A stretch of 64,000 nt of DNA from Chitinimonas_A lacunae (GCF_042650885.1 NZ_JBHSBU010000001.1:1860001-1924000); one strand, 5' to 3'. Numbered from the stretch's first letter, positions 49,156-58,593 are shown. Notes: a model not told the origin generated them from the letters alone. A program made the numbers and translations.

Positions 49156-51357
49156 ATGAGCCTTTCCCGCCGCTGTCTGCTCGCCAGCCTGTTGAGCCTG
49201 CTGGCGCTCAGCGCCACCGCCGAGCCGACCCCGCCCAAGACCGAGCGGCCGCGCGTCGCCCTGGTGCTGGGCGGCGGCGGAGCGCGTGGACTGGCCCATG
49301 TCGGGGTGCTCAAGGTATTGGACGAGGCGCGCGTACCGGTCGATTGCGTGATCGGCACCAGCATGGGCGCCCTGGTCGGCGGCGCTTACGCCGTCGGCCA
49401 CAATGCAAGCCAAGTGGCCGAACTTGCCCGCAATACGCGCTGGCATGAAATGCTCAATGCCACGCCGCAGCGGCAGAACCGCACGATGCAGCACAAGCGT
49501 GATGACCATCTGAGCCTGATCGATCTGGAAATCGGCCTCAGCGACCAGGCAGAATTCAAGCTGCCCAAGGCCGCCATCGGCACCCACAAGATCGATCTGC
49601 TGCTGCGCCAGATCGCCGGCAATACCGACCTCAACAGCTTCGATGGGCTGCCGCTGCCGTTCCGGGCCATCGCCGCCGATCTCGAAACCGGCGATATGGT
49701 GGTGCTGTCGCGCGGCGATCTGGCCGAAGCGATGCACGCCAGCATGGCCGTGCCCGGTTTCTTCCCGCCCGTCGAGCGGGCCAGCCGGGTGCTGGTCGAT
49801 GGGGGGCTGGCGCGCAACCTGCCCGTCGATGTCGGGCGTGGCGTCTGCGGTGATGTGGTGATCGCGGTCAATGTCGGCTCGCCGCTGATGCGCCGCGACG
49901 AGGCCAACAATGTGCTCAGCATCTCGGAACAGGCGCTGCGGGCGCTGACCCAGCGCAATGTGGACGAGCAGCTCAAGCAGCTCAACCAGCGCGATATTCT
50001 GATCCAGCCCGAGCTGGGCGCCTTGCAACCGACCGATTTCACCAACCCCGATGCCGCCATCGCGGCCGGCGAGACCGCCGCCCGCAACGCCCTGCCTCGG
50101 CTCGCGGCCTTGTCGGTCGAGCCCGAGCGCTACGCCGCCTGGCGGCGCGAGGTCGAGCAGCAGCGCCCCACGCCGACCATCAGCGCGGTGGACGTTCAGC
50201 CCACCCGCTTCGTCAATCCACAGGTCCTCAAGGAAGCGGTCGAGGTCAAGCTGGGGCAGGTGCTCGACCTGCCGAGCTTTCATGAGCGGCTGAGCCGGAT
50301 CTGGGCCCGCGGCGACTTCGAGCAGCTCTACTATCAGATCAAGCCGACCGAGCAGGGCCATGTGCTGGTGCTCGAACCCCGCGAGAAATCGTGGGGACCG
50401 AGCTATCTCCAGTTCGGCATCGGGCTGCGCAGCGATTTCGAGGACGACTCGGCTTTCGTGGTGCTGGCCCAGTATCGCCGCACCTGGCTCAACAGCTTGG
50501 GAGGCGAACTGACCCTGCGCGGGCAGGTTGGCGAGAACCGCGGGCTCAGCGCCCAATGGCATCAGCCGCTGCGGCTTGACGGTGAGCTGTTTGTGACAGC
50601 GCGGGCCGATAGCCGTAACGATCCGCTGGCGTTCTACGCCGACCGCAAGCGGCTGGCCGAATACCGTGACGCCCATTCACTGTTCGGCCTCGACATCGGT
50701 TCGGCCTGGCGGCGCTGGGGCGAAGTGCGGCTGGGGGTCGAAGCCAGCCACCGCCGCCTCAAGCGCACCACTGGCGACGAGATTTTCGAGCGCGAAAAAT
50801 TCAACGAGGCGGGCGCGCGCTTCAGTCTGACCTACGACCAGCTCGACGACGCCCGCAACCCGAGCCAGGGCCTGTATGGCCGGGTGGCGCTGTATCACTC
50901 GCTGACTGGGCTTGGCGCCGATCAACGCTATTCGCTGTTCAATCTGAATTGGCGCACCGCCGCCCGGTTCGGCCATTGGGTCGGCCAGGCCGAATTCGAA
51001 TACGCCGCCTCGCTCGACGCTCCGCTCTATGCCCGGCCGGCCCTGGGCGGGCTATTCCGGATGTCGGGCTATCGGCAGAACGAACTGCGCGGCGAACGAC
51101 TCAGCTTCGGCCGCTTGCAGATCACCCGCGACGTCACCCGCCTCGCCCCGCTGCTCGGCAATGCCGCGTTCTGGGGCGTGTCGCTCGAAACAGCCCATCT
51201 ATGGGGCATGGAACACCAGACCACCACCTCACGCTGGTTCGGCTCGACCGCACTGTTTGTCGGCAGCGATACCCGCTTCGGCCCCGCCTATCTGGGCATC
51301 GCCCTCGATGAGCATGGCAAGGCGCGGGCTTATCTGAGTATCAATGGACAGTTTTGA
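49156..51357 (+). CDS. Type Vd autotransporter, patatin-like phospholipase
   Basis: PlpD-type proteins carry a secreted patatin lipase, one POTRA domain and a 16-strand barrel in one chain. The start is the ATG at 49156 (MSLSRRCLLASLLSLLALSATAE), with GGAG upstream; the signal peptide ends near TAE. Patatin domain: oxyanion loop GGGGARGLAHVG, nucleophile Ser69 (GTSMG), Asp215 (DGGLARN). POTRA: about residues 330-400 (ISAVDVQPTRFVNPQVLKEAVEVKLG). Barrel: about 415-733, ending in Phe, as expected for BAM-dependent insertion. The 733-residue length fits PlpD/FplA. It follows the LysR gene by 72 bases. Confidence 0.93.
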   Translation: MSLSRRCLLASLLSLLALSATAEPTPPKTERPRVALVLGGGGARGLAHVGVLKVLDEARVPVDCVIGTSMGALVGGAYAVGHNASQVAELARNTRWHEMLNATPQRQNRTMQHKRDDHLSLIDLEIGLSDQAEFKLPKAAIGTHKIDLLLRQIAGNTDLNSFDGLPLPFRAIAADLETGDMVVLSRGDLAEAMHASMAVPGFFPPVERASRVLVDGGLARNLPVDVGRGVCGDVVIAVNVGSPLMRRDEANNVLSISEQALRALTQRNVDEQLKQLNQRDILIQPELGALQPTDFTNPDAAIAAGETAARNALPRLAALSVEPERYAAWRREVEQQRPTPTISAVDVQPTRFVNPQVLKEAVEVKLGQVLDLPSFHERLSRIWARGDFEQLYYQIKPTEQGHVLVLEPREKSWGPSYLQFGIGLRSDFEDDSAFVVLAQYRRTWLNSLGGELTLRGQVGENRGLSAQWHQPLRLDGELFVTARADSRNDPLAFYADRKRLAEYRDAHSLFGLDIGSAWRRWGEVRLGVEASHRRLKRTTGDEIFEREKFNEAGARFSLTYDQLDDARNPSQGLYGRVALYHSLTGLGADQRYSLFNLNWRTAARFGHWVGQAEFEYAASLDAPLYARPALGGLFRMSGYRQNELRGERLSFGRLQITRDVTRLAPLLGNAAFWGVSLETAHLWGMEHQTTTSRWFGSTALFVGSDTRFGPAYLGIALDEHGKARAYLSINGQF

Positions 51358-51623
51358 GGAAGACGGGGCGGAATGGAATTCGAACAGAAAAATTCTGAAT
51401 ATACTCCGCAATACAAAAAGCCATATATAAAACAAAAATAAATTTTTCTGCACAATCAACACCTCGCAGGTGCGCTAGGCCGAAGGTCGTGACACACCAG
51501 TCCTCACTGACGATCGAGCAACAGCACATGACGGAGGCTAGGTGCTGTGTCTGGGTTGGATTTAACCGGACACACGCGATGAAGTCTGGGGAAGTTGGAC
51601 GCCACTTTTAACGAGAAACCGGC

Positions 51624-52955
51624 TCAGGCCCCGACGTGCATCAATACCTGCCGTCCACCGGAAGCCTCGACCCGGCGCGCCAGTTCAGCCAAGGCAATCA
51701 GGCTGCCGACCATCCGGTCGCGCTCCAGCGCCTCGCCGCCCAGATCGAGCACCTTGGGACCGCAGCGCAATACGGCCGCCCAGGCTTCGCACAATTCGGC
51801 CGCCCGCAGCGCCGTGTCGCCTTCAAGCACCGTCAGCCCCCAGCGATTGAGCCCCTGCCAGGGTTCGGCGCGGGCAGGGTTATGGGTCGGCAGCCAGGAC
51901 AGGCTGGCTTCGAGATGGCCAATCAGGGCATCGGGCAACTGGACCGTATCGGTCCGCTCGGCCGACCAGCCATACGCGGCAAGATCGGTCGTGGCAAAGC
52001 CCTCACCGACCCGTGGCGGCAACTGATCGGCGGCAAAGGCGTAGAAATCATGCTGCGTGCGTGGCGGGGCGACTTCGGTCAGGTCCTGCCGCAGGAATGC
52101 CTCCACCACATCGATCTGGTCTGCATGCATAAAGGTCGGCGCATGCCCCACCCCATCGAAATCGACCCACTGGGCGCGCGGCCCACGTTCGCTCATGGCG
52201 CAGGCGGTGTCCGACGAGATCAGATCGGATTCGACACCCCGGGTCAGCAGGGTCGGGCAGGTGATGCGCTCGTAGAACGGCCACAGATCGACATCCTTGC
52301 CGCTAAAGGTGCGACGGAACGGCTCGGCGATGGCGGGATCGTAGTTGATCCGCCAACCGACCTCGGCGCGGCGCAGCATGATGTCGCACAGAAAACCCCA
52401 TTCGGCTTCGCTATGTGGCCCGAACGGCGCCGAAATCTGCCGGATATAGTGCTCGGCCTCGGCCCGATCGGTGAATACCGGCGCCTTGCCGACATAGTCG
52501 CCGATCCGCTGCAAGGCAACCGCAGACAGCACCGGCCCCACATCGTTGAGCACCAGACGCCGGATCGGCGTGCCTGGCAGCGAACCCAGCAACATCCCGA
52601 TCAGACCGCCCATCGAGGTGCCGATCCAGGCCACCTGCTCGACTTGCAGATGGGCCAGCAGCACCAGCATGTCCTGCACATAGAGAGGAAGCTGGTAGCC
52701 CATGGGATTACGCAGCCAGTCGCTGTCCCCGCGCCCCAGCACATCGGGGCAGACCACCCGGAACCGCCGGGACAGTCGATGGGCCAGACGTTCGAAATCA
52801 CGGCCGTTGCGGGTCAGGCCATGGGCACAGATCACCACTTGGGGATTGTCAGGCGCGCCCCATTCACGGAACGCCATGCGGTACACGCCCTCCTCACGGC
52901 CACACAGCACATGGCCCTGACGGTCGCACGGTAAGCCGGGGGCGAAATCGGACAT
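51624..52955 (-). CDS. Alpha/beta hydrolase with C-terminal extension
   Basis: The 443-residue protein has an alpha/beta-hydrolase domain (about 1-292) with a probable triad Ser114 (WIGTSMGGLIG), Asp244 (GVESDLIS) and His271 (GVGHAPTF). It resembles esterase or haloalkane-dehalogenase-like hydrolases. About 140 further residues (300-443) form a separate, mostly helical domain not seen in typical members, with YGWSAERTDTVQLPDALIGH at its start. AGGAG lies before the ATG at 52955. There is no signal peptide. The substrate is unknown. It is convergent with the patatin gene; the 266-bp gap between them is AT-rich with no recognisable element. Confidence 0.85.
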   Translation of the reverse strand: MSDFAPGLPCDRQGHVLCGREEGVYRMAFREWGAPDNPQVVICAHGLTRNGRDFERLAHRLSRRFRVVCPDVLGRGDSDWLRNPMGYQLPLYVQDMLVLLAHLQVEQVAWIGTSMGGLIGMLLGSLPGTPIRRLVLNDVGPVLSAVALQRIGDYVGKAPVFTDRAEAEHYIRQISAPFGPHSEAEWGFLCDIMLRRAEVGWRINYDPAIAEPFRRTFSGKDVDLWPFYERITCPTLLTRGVESDLISSDTACAMSERGPRAQWVDFDGVGHAPTFMHADQIDVVEAFLRQDLTEVAPPRTQHDFYAFAADQLPPRVGEGFATTDLAAYGWSAERTDTVQLPDALIGHLEASLSWLPTHNPARAEPWQGLNRWGLTVLEGDTALRAAELCEAWAAVLRCGPKVLDLGGEALERDRMVGSLIALAELARRVEASGGRQVLMHVGA

Positions 52956-53115
52956 GGCGAAGCTCCTGTCGAGGGCGGTGTGTCCCCACTATAGGAAAAA
53001 CCACCGCGCCGTTGGTCTAGCCGGTACAGTACGCCAGCGCTGCTGTGCACCGTACCGTGTATAAGTCAGCGCATCCGTGCAAGATGACCCCCCAACCCTC
53101 TTCCGCGATCCGCTC

Positions 53116-54006
53116 ATGCAAACCGGCATTCTCTACGCTGTCCTCGCTTATCTGTGCTGGGGTCTGCTGCCGCTCTATCTCAAACTGCTGCAAAGCATTC
53201 CGGCGCTGGAAATCCTGCTGCACCGGATGGTCTGGTCGCTGCTGTTTCTCTGTCTGGTAGTGCTTATCCGCAAACAATGGGCCTGGCTCGGCCCGGCGCT
53301 GCGCGACCCGCGCGTACTGGGCCGTTTTGCCGCCAGTGCGGCGGTGTTGTCGGTCAACTGGTTTATCTATATCTGGGCAGTCAACAGCGGCCGGGTAGTC
53401 GATGCCAGCCTGGGCTATTTCATTACCCCGCTGGTCAATGTGATGTTTGGCTATCTGCTGCTGAAGGAAAGATTGCGGCCCGGCCAATGGGGCGCGGTCG
53501 GCCTCGCTGCGCTCGGGGTGGTCTGGCTGACCTGGCAGGCGGGCCAATTACCGTGGATTGCCTTGGCACTGGCCGCCAGTTTCGGCAGCTATGCCTTGCT
53601 GCGCAAAACCGCCAGCCTGGGCGCGCTCGAAGGGCTGACGCTGGAAACCCTGCTGCTGTTTCCGTTTGCCTTTGGCTATCTGTTCTGGCTGGGCAGCCAT
53701 GGCCAGAGCGGCTTTGTCGAGGCCAGCGGTGGCGTGAAACTATTGCTGGCGCTGGCTGGTCCGATCACCGCCATTCCGCTGCTGCTGTTTGCCGCCGGTG
53801 CCCGGCGCATTCCCCTGTCGCTGCTCGGGCTACTGCAATATATCGGGCCGACCTTGCAGATGCTGCTGGGGATTCTGGTCTGGCACGAACCGTTCGATAG
53901 CGGCAAATTGGTCGGCTTTGCCCTGATCTGGTCGGCACTGGCCTGCTACAGCCTGGAAAGTTTCGGCAATGCCCGGCGCCAACGGCTGGTGGCCGAGTCG
54001 AGCTAG
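53116..54006 (+). CDS. rarD: RarD family EamA-type transporter
   Basis: RarD proteins are ten-helix transporters of the drug/metabolite transporter superfamily; a few have been linked to chloramphenicol sensitivity. The start at 53116 (MQTGILYAVLAYLCWGLLPLYLKLLQ) fits the family; a GTG at 53077 would add 13 residues. The 296 residues are almost wholly hydrophobic with the two EamA repeats (HRMVWSLLFL, YFITPLVNVMFGYLLLKERL). The substrate is unknown. It is transcribed alone, divergent from the alpha/beta hydrolase. Confidence 0.9.
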   Translation: MQTGILYAVLAYLCWGLLPLYLKLLQSIPALEILLHRMVWSLLFLCLVVLIRKQWAWLGPALRDPRVLGRFAASAAVLSVNWFIYIWAVNSGRVVDASLGYFITPLVNVMFGYLLLKERLRPGQWGAVGLAALGVVWLTWQAGQLPWIALALAASFGSYALLRKTASLGALEGLTLETLLLFPFAFGYLFWLGSHGQSGFVEASGGVKLLLALAGPITAIPLLLFAAGARRIPLSLLGLLQYIGPTLQMLLGILVWHEPFDSGKLVGFALIWSALACYSLESFGNARRQRLVAESS

Positions 54007-54182
54007 GTATGCCTACCATTCATATATTGTTACTTGTGCTCAAGAATCAGTCTTGAAAATAGTTTCATGAGACATGACTTTTTCGCATAACTTCCCTGTC
54101 TTGCCTTAGTCTGCCCCATCGTCTTCACTGATAGCTGGCGTCGCCGGGAGGCCGGCCGCCATTCGCTCGGGGAGACGAATCG

Positions 54183-54650
54183 GTGTACGAAATCCATGTC
54201 AACGGCCGCGCGCATCAGGTAGACGCCGCCGCCGATACGCCCTTACTGTGGGTATTGCGCGACCATCTCCAACTGACCGGCACCAAATACGGCTGCGGCA
54301 TGGCGCTATGCGGTGCCTGTACCGTCTGGCTCGATGGCCAGCCCAACCGCAGTTGCAGCATTCCGCTCTCGGCCGTCGGCAAGGCCAAGGTCGTCACCAT
54401 CGAAGGCGCCGAGGGTCGGGCCACCCAAGCCGTGCAGGCGGCCTGGCAGAAACTCGATGTGGTGCAGTGCGGCTACTGCCAGTCGGGCCAGATCATGTCG
54501 GCGGCTGCCCTGCTCAGCCGCAATCAACGCCCCAGCGACGCCGAGATCGACGCGGCCATGGGCGGCAATATCTGTCGCTGCGCCACCTACCCGCGCATTC
54601 GGGCCGCCATCCATGAAGCAGCCAAACAACTGCGGGGGCGGCGCGCATGA
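54183..54650 (+). CDS. Molybdenum hydroxylase [2Fe-2S] subunit, IorA-like
   Basis: This is the small electron-transfer subunit of isoquinoline 1-oxidoreductase/aldehyde-dehydrogenase type enzymes. The 155 residues bind two [2Fe-2S] clusters: plant-type ferredoxin Cys38, Cys43, Cys46 and Cys58, and the helical domain Cys96, Cys99, Cys131 and Cys133. The GTG start at 54183 has GGGGAGA upstream. It has no export signal and probably crosses the membrane with the Tat-exported large subunit. The stop overlaps the large-subunit start (ATGA). Confidence 0.93.
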   Translation: MYEIHVNGRAHQVDAAADTPLLWVLRDHLQLTGTKYGCGMALCGACTVWLDGQPNRSCSIPLSAVGKAKVVTIEGAEGRATQAVQAAWQKLDVVQCGYCQSGQIMSAAALLSRNQRPSDAEIDAAMGGNICRCATYPRIRAAIHEAAKQLRGRRA

Positions 54651-56815
54651 ATCCCGAACTGAGCCGCCGCGATCTGCTCAAGATCGCCTCGACCGGCGCG
54701 GCCATGCTGACGCTAGGTCTGTTCCTGCCCGGTCGTCGGGCAGACGCCGCCAGTCTCGCCCCGCTTGAGCCCAATGCATTTGTCCGCATCGACAGCAACG
54801 GCCGCGTCACCGTGATCGCCAAGCATCTGGAAATGGGCCAGGGCAGCCATACCGGGCTGGCCACCCTGGTGGCCGAAGAACTCGATGCCGACTGGTCGCA
54901 GGTCCAGGTCGAGGGCGCTGCGGCCGATGCGGCCCGCTACCAGAATCTGTTCTGGGGCGGCAGCCAGGGCACGGGCGGTTCGTCCTCGCTGGCCAATTCC
55001 TGGAAGCAATTACGTGAAGCGGGCGCCAGCGCCCGGCTCATGCTGGTCAACGCCGCGGCCGAGCGCTGGGGTGTGCCCGCGGCCGAGATCCGGGTCGAGC
55101 GTGGCGTCCTGAGCCATCGGGCCGGTCATCGGGCCGGTTTCGGCGAGCTGGTCGAAGCCGCCGCCAGGCAGCCCGTACCCACTCAGGTCAAACTCAAATC
55201 ACCGGGCGAATTCCGTCTGATCGGCCGTCATGTGCCGCGCCTCGACAGCCGCGACAAAACCACCGGCCGCGCCCGCTTTACCCAGGATGTCCAACTGCTC
55301 GACATGCTGACCGCCGTGGTGGCTCATCCGCCGCGCTTCGGTGCCCGCTTGCGCGGTATCGACAGTCAGGCGGCCGCGAAACTGCCTGGTGTGGTCGAAG
55401 TGGTGCGGTTCGACCATGGCGTGGCCGTCCTCGGCCGCGATTTCTGGAGCGCCAAAACCGGCCGCGATGCGCTCAAGCTCGATTGGGATGAAAGCGCCGC
55501 CATGTCCGAAGGCAGCGCCGAGCTGCTGGCCAGCTACCGTGGACTGGCCAGCCAGCCAGGCGCCGTGGCCCGTCGTCTGGGCGACGCCGATGCCATCCTC
55601 AATCGCGGCGGTCGGGTGCTGGAAGCGGATTTCGTGTTTCCGTTTCTGGCCCATGCAGCGATGGAGCCGCTCAACTGTGTGGTCCATCTGCGCCCCGACG
55701 GTTGCGAAATCTGGAACGGCGAACAGATGCAGACCGGCGACCAGGCAGCCGTGGCCAAGCTGCTCGGCCTCAAACCGCAGCAGGTCAAGCTCAATATGCT
55801 GTACGCCGGCGGCAGCTTCGGTCGCCGCGCCAACCCGGCCGCCGACTATGTGCTCGAAGCGGTATCGATCGCCCGGGCAGCCCGCCATCGCGGCCCGATC
55901 AAGATGGTATGGACCCGCGAAGACGATCTGCGCGCCGGCTGGTATCGGCCGCTCTATCTGCATCGGGTCAGCGTCACGCTCGATGAGCACGGCCGGCCGC
56001 TGGCCTGGCGCCAGCGTATCGTCGGCCAGTCGATCATGACCGGCACGCCGTTCGAAGCCTTCGGCGTCAAGAACGGCATCGATTCGACCTCGGTCGAGGG
56101 AGCGGCCAATCTGGCTTATCAGGTGCCCCATCTGCAAGTCGAACTCCACAGCACCCAGAACCAGGTGCCGGTGCAATGGTGGCGTTCGGTCGGCCACACC
56201 CATACCGCCTATTCGACCGAAGTGATGATCGACCAGGCCGCCCGCGCCGCCAGGCAGGACCCGGTCGCCTACCGGCTGGCCCTGCTCGACCAGCATCCGC
56301 GCCATGCCGCCGTGCTCAAACTGGCGGCCGAGCGGGCCGGCTGGCAGCGGCCGTTCCAGCAAAAGGGCCCGCGTGGCCTGCGGCGCGGCCGTGGCGTGGC
56401 AGTCCATGAATCGTTCGGCACGGTGGTCGCCCAGGTGGCCGAAGTGGCGTTGGCGCGCGATGGCAGTCTCAAGGTCGAGCGGGTGGTCTGTGCCGTCGAT
56501 TGCGGCATCGCGGTCAACCCCGATGTGATCCGCGCCCAGCTGGAAGGCGGCATTGGCTATGGCCTGGCTGCCATCTTGCACGGCGCGGTAACGCTCGAAG
56601 GCGGCCGGGTGCAGCAATCGAATTTCCATGACTATCCGGTGCTGCGCATCAACGAGATGCCCCGGATCGAAGTGCATATCCTGCCGTCGGACCGCCCGCC
56701 CAGTGGCGTCGGCGAGCCGGGCGTGCCACCGATCGGGCCGGCGGTGGCCAATGCGCTGGCCCATATCGAGGGCCGCTGGCCCACTGTGCTGCCGCTCAAG
56801 ACGAGGTCGGCCTGA
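54647..56815 (+). CDS. Molybdopterin-binding large subunit, IorB-like, Tat-exported
   Basis: This is the catalytic subunit of a periplasmic xanthine-oxidase-family hydroxylase that oxidises aldehydes or N-heterocycles with water as the oxygen source. The N-terminus has the Tat motif SRRDLLK, then a hydrophobic stretch ending near ADA. The body shows the molybdopterin-cytosine-dinucleotide regions: GQGSHTGLATLVAEEL, GGSQGTGGSSS, GGSFGRRANPAADYV, and GVGEPGVPPIGPAVANAL with the catalytic glutamate. At 722 residues it is a little shorter than IorB. It overlaps the IorA-like gene by 4 bases and xdhC by 1. No cytochrome c subunit is encoded beside it. The substrate cannot be inferred. Confidence 0.92.
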   Translation: MNPELSRRDLLKIASTGAAMLTLGLFLPGRRADAASLAPLEPNAFVRIDSNGRVTVIAKHLEMGQGSHTGLATLVAEELDADWSQVQVEGAAADAARYQNLFWGGSQGTGGSSSLANSWKQLREAGASARLMLVNAAAERWGVPAAEIRVERGVLSHRAGHRAGFGELVEAAARQPVPTQVKLKSPGEFRLIGRHVPRLDSRDKTTGRARFTQDVQLLDMLTAVVAHPPRFGARLRGIDSQAAAKLPGVVEVVRFDHGVAVLGRDFWSAKTGRDALKLDWDESAAMSEGSAELLASYRGLASQPGAVARRLGDADAILNRGGRVLEADFVFPFLAHAAMEPLNCVVHLRPDGCEIWNGEQMQTGDQAAVAKLLGLKPQQVKLNMLYAGGSFGRRANPAADYVLEAVSIARAARHRGPIKMVWTREDDLRAGWYRPLYLHRVSVTLDEHGRPLAWRQRIVGQSIMTGTPFEAFGVKNGIDSTSVEGAANLAYQVPHLQVELHSTQNQVPVQWWRSVGHTHTAYSTEVMIDQAARAARQDPVAYRLALLDQHPRHAAVLKLAAERAGWQRPFQQKGPRGLRRGRGVAVHESFGTVVAQVAEVALARDGSLKVERVVCAVDCGIAVNPDVIRAQLEGGIGYGLAAILHGAVTLEGGRVQQSNFHDYPVLRINEMPRIEVHILPSDRPPSGVGEPGVPPIGPAVANALAHIEGRWPTVLPLKTRSA

Positions 56816-57837
56816 TGGAAGATCCCGAATTCAGCGTGCTGACCCGGGTACGCGACTGGCTCGATACCGGGCATCGGGTCTGGCTGGTCAGCGTGATCGA
56901 AACCTGGGGCTCTTCGCCGCGACCACCGGGGGCGCTGCTGGCCGTGCGCGACGATGGCGCAGTCGCCGGTTCCGTATCGGGAGGCTGCATCGAGGACGAT
57001 CTGATCCGCCGCATCCGCGCCGGCGAATGGCCCGAACGGCCCGAGACGGTGCGCTATGGCGTATCGAGCGAGCAGGCCTTCCGCTTTCGCCTGCCCTGCG
57101 GCGGTACGCTGCGGGTGCTGATCGAGCCATTGCACGAGGCATCCTGGCTCACTCCGCTGCTGACCCGGATCAGCCAGCGCCAGCTCGTCACCCGCACGGT
57201 CGAGCTGGCCAGCGGCCGGGTGACGTTGAGTCCGGGTCGCCGTGGCGAGCGGCCGGTCTACGATGGCGAGCGGCTGCACTGTCCGTTCGGTCCGCATTGG
57301 CGCCTGCTGCTGATCGGCGCCGGCCAGTTGTCGCAATTGCTGGCGCAGATGGCACAACCGGTCGGTTTCGAGGTGCTGGTCTGCGATCCGCGCCCCGGTT
57401 ATCGCGTCGATTGGCCGACCGGACTTGGCCGCTGGATCGACGGCATGCCCGACGATGCCGTCAGCGCGATCAGCCCCGACCCGCGCACCGCCATCGTGGC
57501 CCTGAGCCATGATCCCAAGCTCGACGATATGGCCTTGCTCGAAGCGCTCAAATCGCCGGCCTTCTATGTCGGCGCCCTCGGCTCGCGCCGCCATAGCGCG
57601 CTGCGGCGCGAGCGGCTGGCGCTGTTCGATCTGGCCCCGCAGGAAATCGACCGGCTGCACGGCCCGGTCGGCCTCTACCTTGGCAGTCGCAGTCCAGCCG
57701 AAATCGCGGTGGCGGTGTTGGCCGAGATGGTGGCGGTCAAGAATGGGGTGGAAGTGCGTCAGCTTCCACCGCCGCTTCCGGCAGACAGTCCGCCCGAACC
57801 TGTCGCCTGCGGCATGGGACCGGCCTGTGCAGCCTGA
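56815..57837 (+). CDS. XdhC/CoxI-family molybdenum cofactor maturation protein
   Basis: XdhC-type proteins bind molybdenum cofactor, support its sulfuration and deliver it to xanthine-oxidase-family enzymes. The 340 residues have an N-terminal XdhC_CoxI domain (ETWGSSPRPPGALLAVRDDG, GSVSGGCIEDDL) and a C-terminal Rossmann-like XdhC_C domain (LLLIGAGQLSQLLAQMAQ, VGALGSRRHSALRRERL). Coupling to the large subunit through TGATG supports a dedicated role for this hydroxylase. A short Pro-rich tail ends in MGPACAA. Confidence 0.92.
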   Translation: MEDPEFSVLTRVRDWLDTGHRVWLVSVIETWGSSPRPPGALLAVRDDGAVAGSVSGGCIEDDLIRRIRAGEWPERPETVRYGVSSEQAFRFRLPCGGTLRVLIEPLHEASWLTPLLTRISQRQLVTRTVELASGRVTLSPGRRGERPVYDGERLHCPFGPHWRLLLIGAGQLSQLLAQMAQPVGFEVLVCDPRPGYRVDWPTGLGRWIDGMPDDAVSAISPDPRTAIVALSHDPKLDDMALLEALKSPAFYVGALGSRRHSALRRERLALFDLAPQEIDRLHGPVGLYLGSRSPAEIAVAVLAEMVAVKNGVEVRQLPPPLPADSPPEPVACGMGPACAA

Positions 57838-57920
57838 AAGAGGCTGGGCGCCGATCCTGTTCGGTCCGGATGCCCTGTTGCGCAGCGCCGTCGGCGCCAG
57901 CCCTTCCTCCCCGCCCCGAC

Positions 57921-57964
57921 AAGGAGCGTGCTTGATGAGCCATCGAATCGGACCCCGTCGATGA
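57921..57964 (+). other. Nine-codon leader ORF coupled to the MocA-like gene
   Basis: AAGGAG (57921-57926) stands eight bases before an ATG at 57935 that encodes MSHRIGPRR. Its TGA (57962-57964) overlaps the ATG of the next gene (57961) as ATGA. The best Shine-Dalgarno therefore serves the tiny ORF, and the enzyme gene would be reached by reinitiation. The other reading, a GTG at 57928 one base after AAGGAG, has poor spacing. Confidence 0.5.
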
Positions 57965-58593
57965 ATACCGCCGGTCATCCGCCCCTGGTCGGCCTGCTGC
58001 TCGCCGCCGGCCGCGGCAGCCGCTTCAGCGCCGCCGCCGTCGAAAGCGAGCGCGACCGTGCCGATTGGGGGCATTGCAAACTGCTGGCACAAATGGCTAA
58101 CGGCGACCCGGTCTGCGTCGCCAGCGCCCGCGCGCTGGCGGCCAGCGTCGATCGGGTGATCGCGCTGATTCCCTCGATCGACGACGCGCCCTGGGCCGAT
58201 GGTCTGGGCGCGGTCTTGGCGATCCAGGGCTGCATCGTGCTGCCTTGCCCCAGTGCCCGACTTGGCATGGGGCACAGCATCGCAGCGGGCGTGATGGCCA
58301 GCAGCGCCGCCGCCGGCTGGCTGGTGCTGCCGGCCGATATGCCCTGGGTCAGCATCGATAGCTGCCACAAGGTGGCCGATACGCTAGCGATGGGCGCCAC
58401 CATCGCTGCTCCGGTCTACCAGGACCGACGCGGCCATCCGGTCGGTTTCAGCCGTGATTGCCGGGCCGACCTGCTCAAGCTCGAAGGCGACCATGGCGCA
58501 CGCAGTCTGTTGCTGAGCTATCCGGTGACCGAAGTCCCGGTCGAGGATGCCGGAGTGCTGCGCGACATTGATTTGCCTACAGACTTGGAGTGA
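57961..58593 (+). CDS. MocA-like molybdenum cofactor cytidylyltransferase
   Basis: MocA-type nucleotidyltransferases convert molybdopterin-Mo to its CTP-derived dinucleotide form, needed by IorB-like enzymes. The 210 residues have the NTP-transferase P-loop-like GLLLAAGRGSRFS, the conserved HCKLLAQ lysine, and the metal-binding LPADMPWVS and GHPVGF. It is the last gene of the IorA-IorB-XdhC-MocA unit. The start at 57961 is preferred on family alignment; an upstream GTG (57928) would add 11 residues. Confidence 0.88.
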   Translation: MNTAGHPPLVGLLLAAGRGSRFSAAAVESERDRADWGHCKLLAQMANGDPVCVASARALAASVDRVIALIPSIDDAPWADGLGAVLAIQGCIVLPCPSARLGMGHSIAAGVMASSAAAGWLVLPADMPWVSIDSCHKVADTLAMGATIAAPVYQDRRGHPVGFSRDCRADLLKLEGDHGARSLLLSYPVTEVPVEDAGVLRDIDLPTDLE

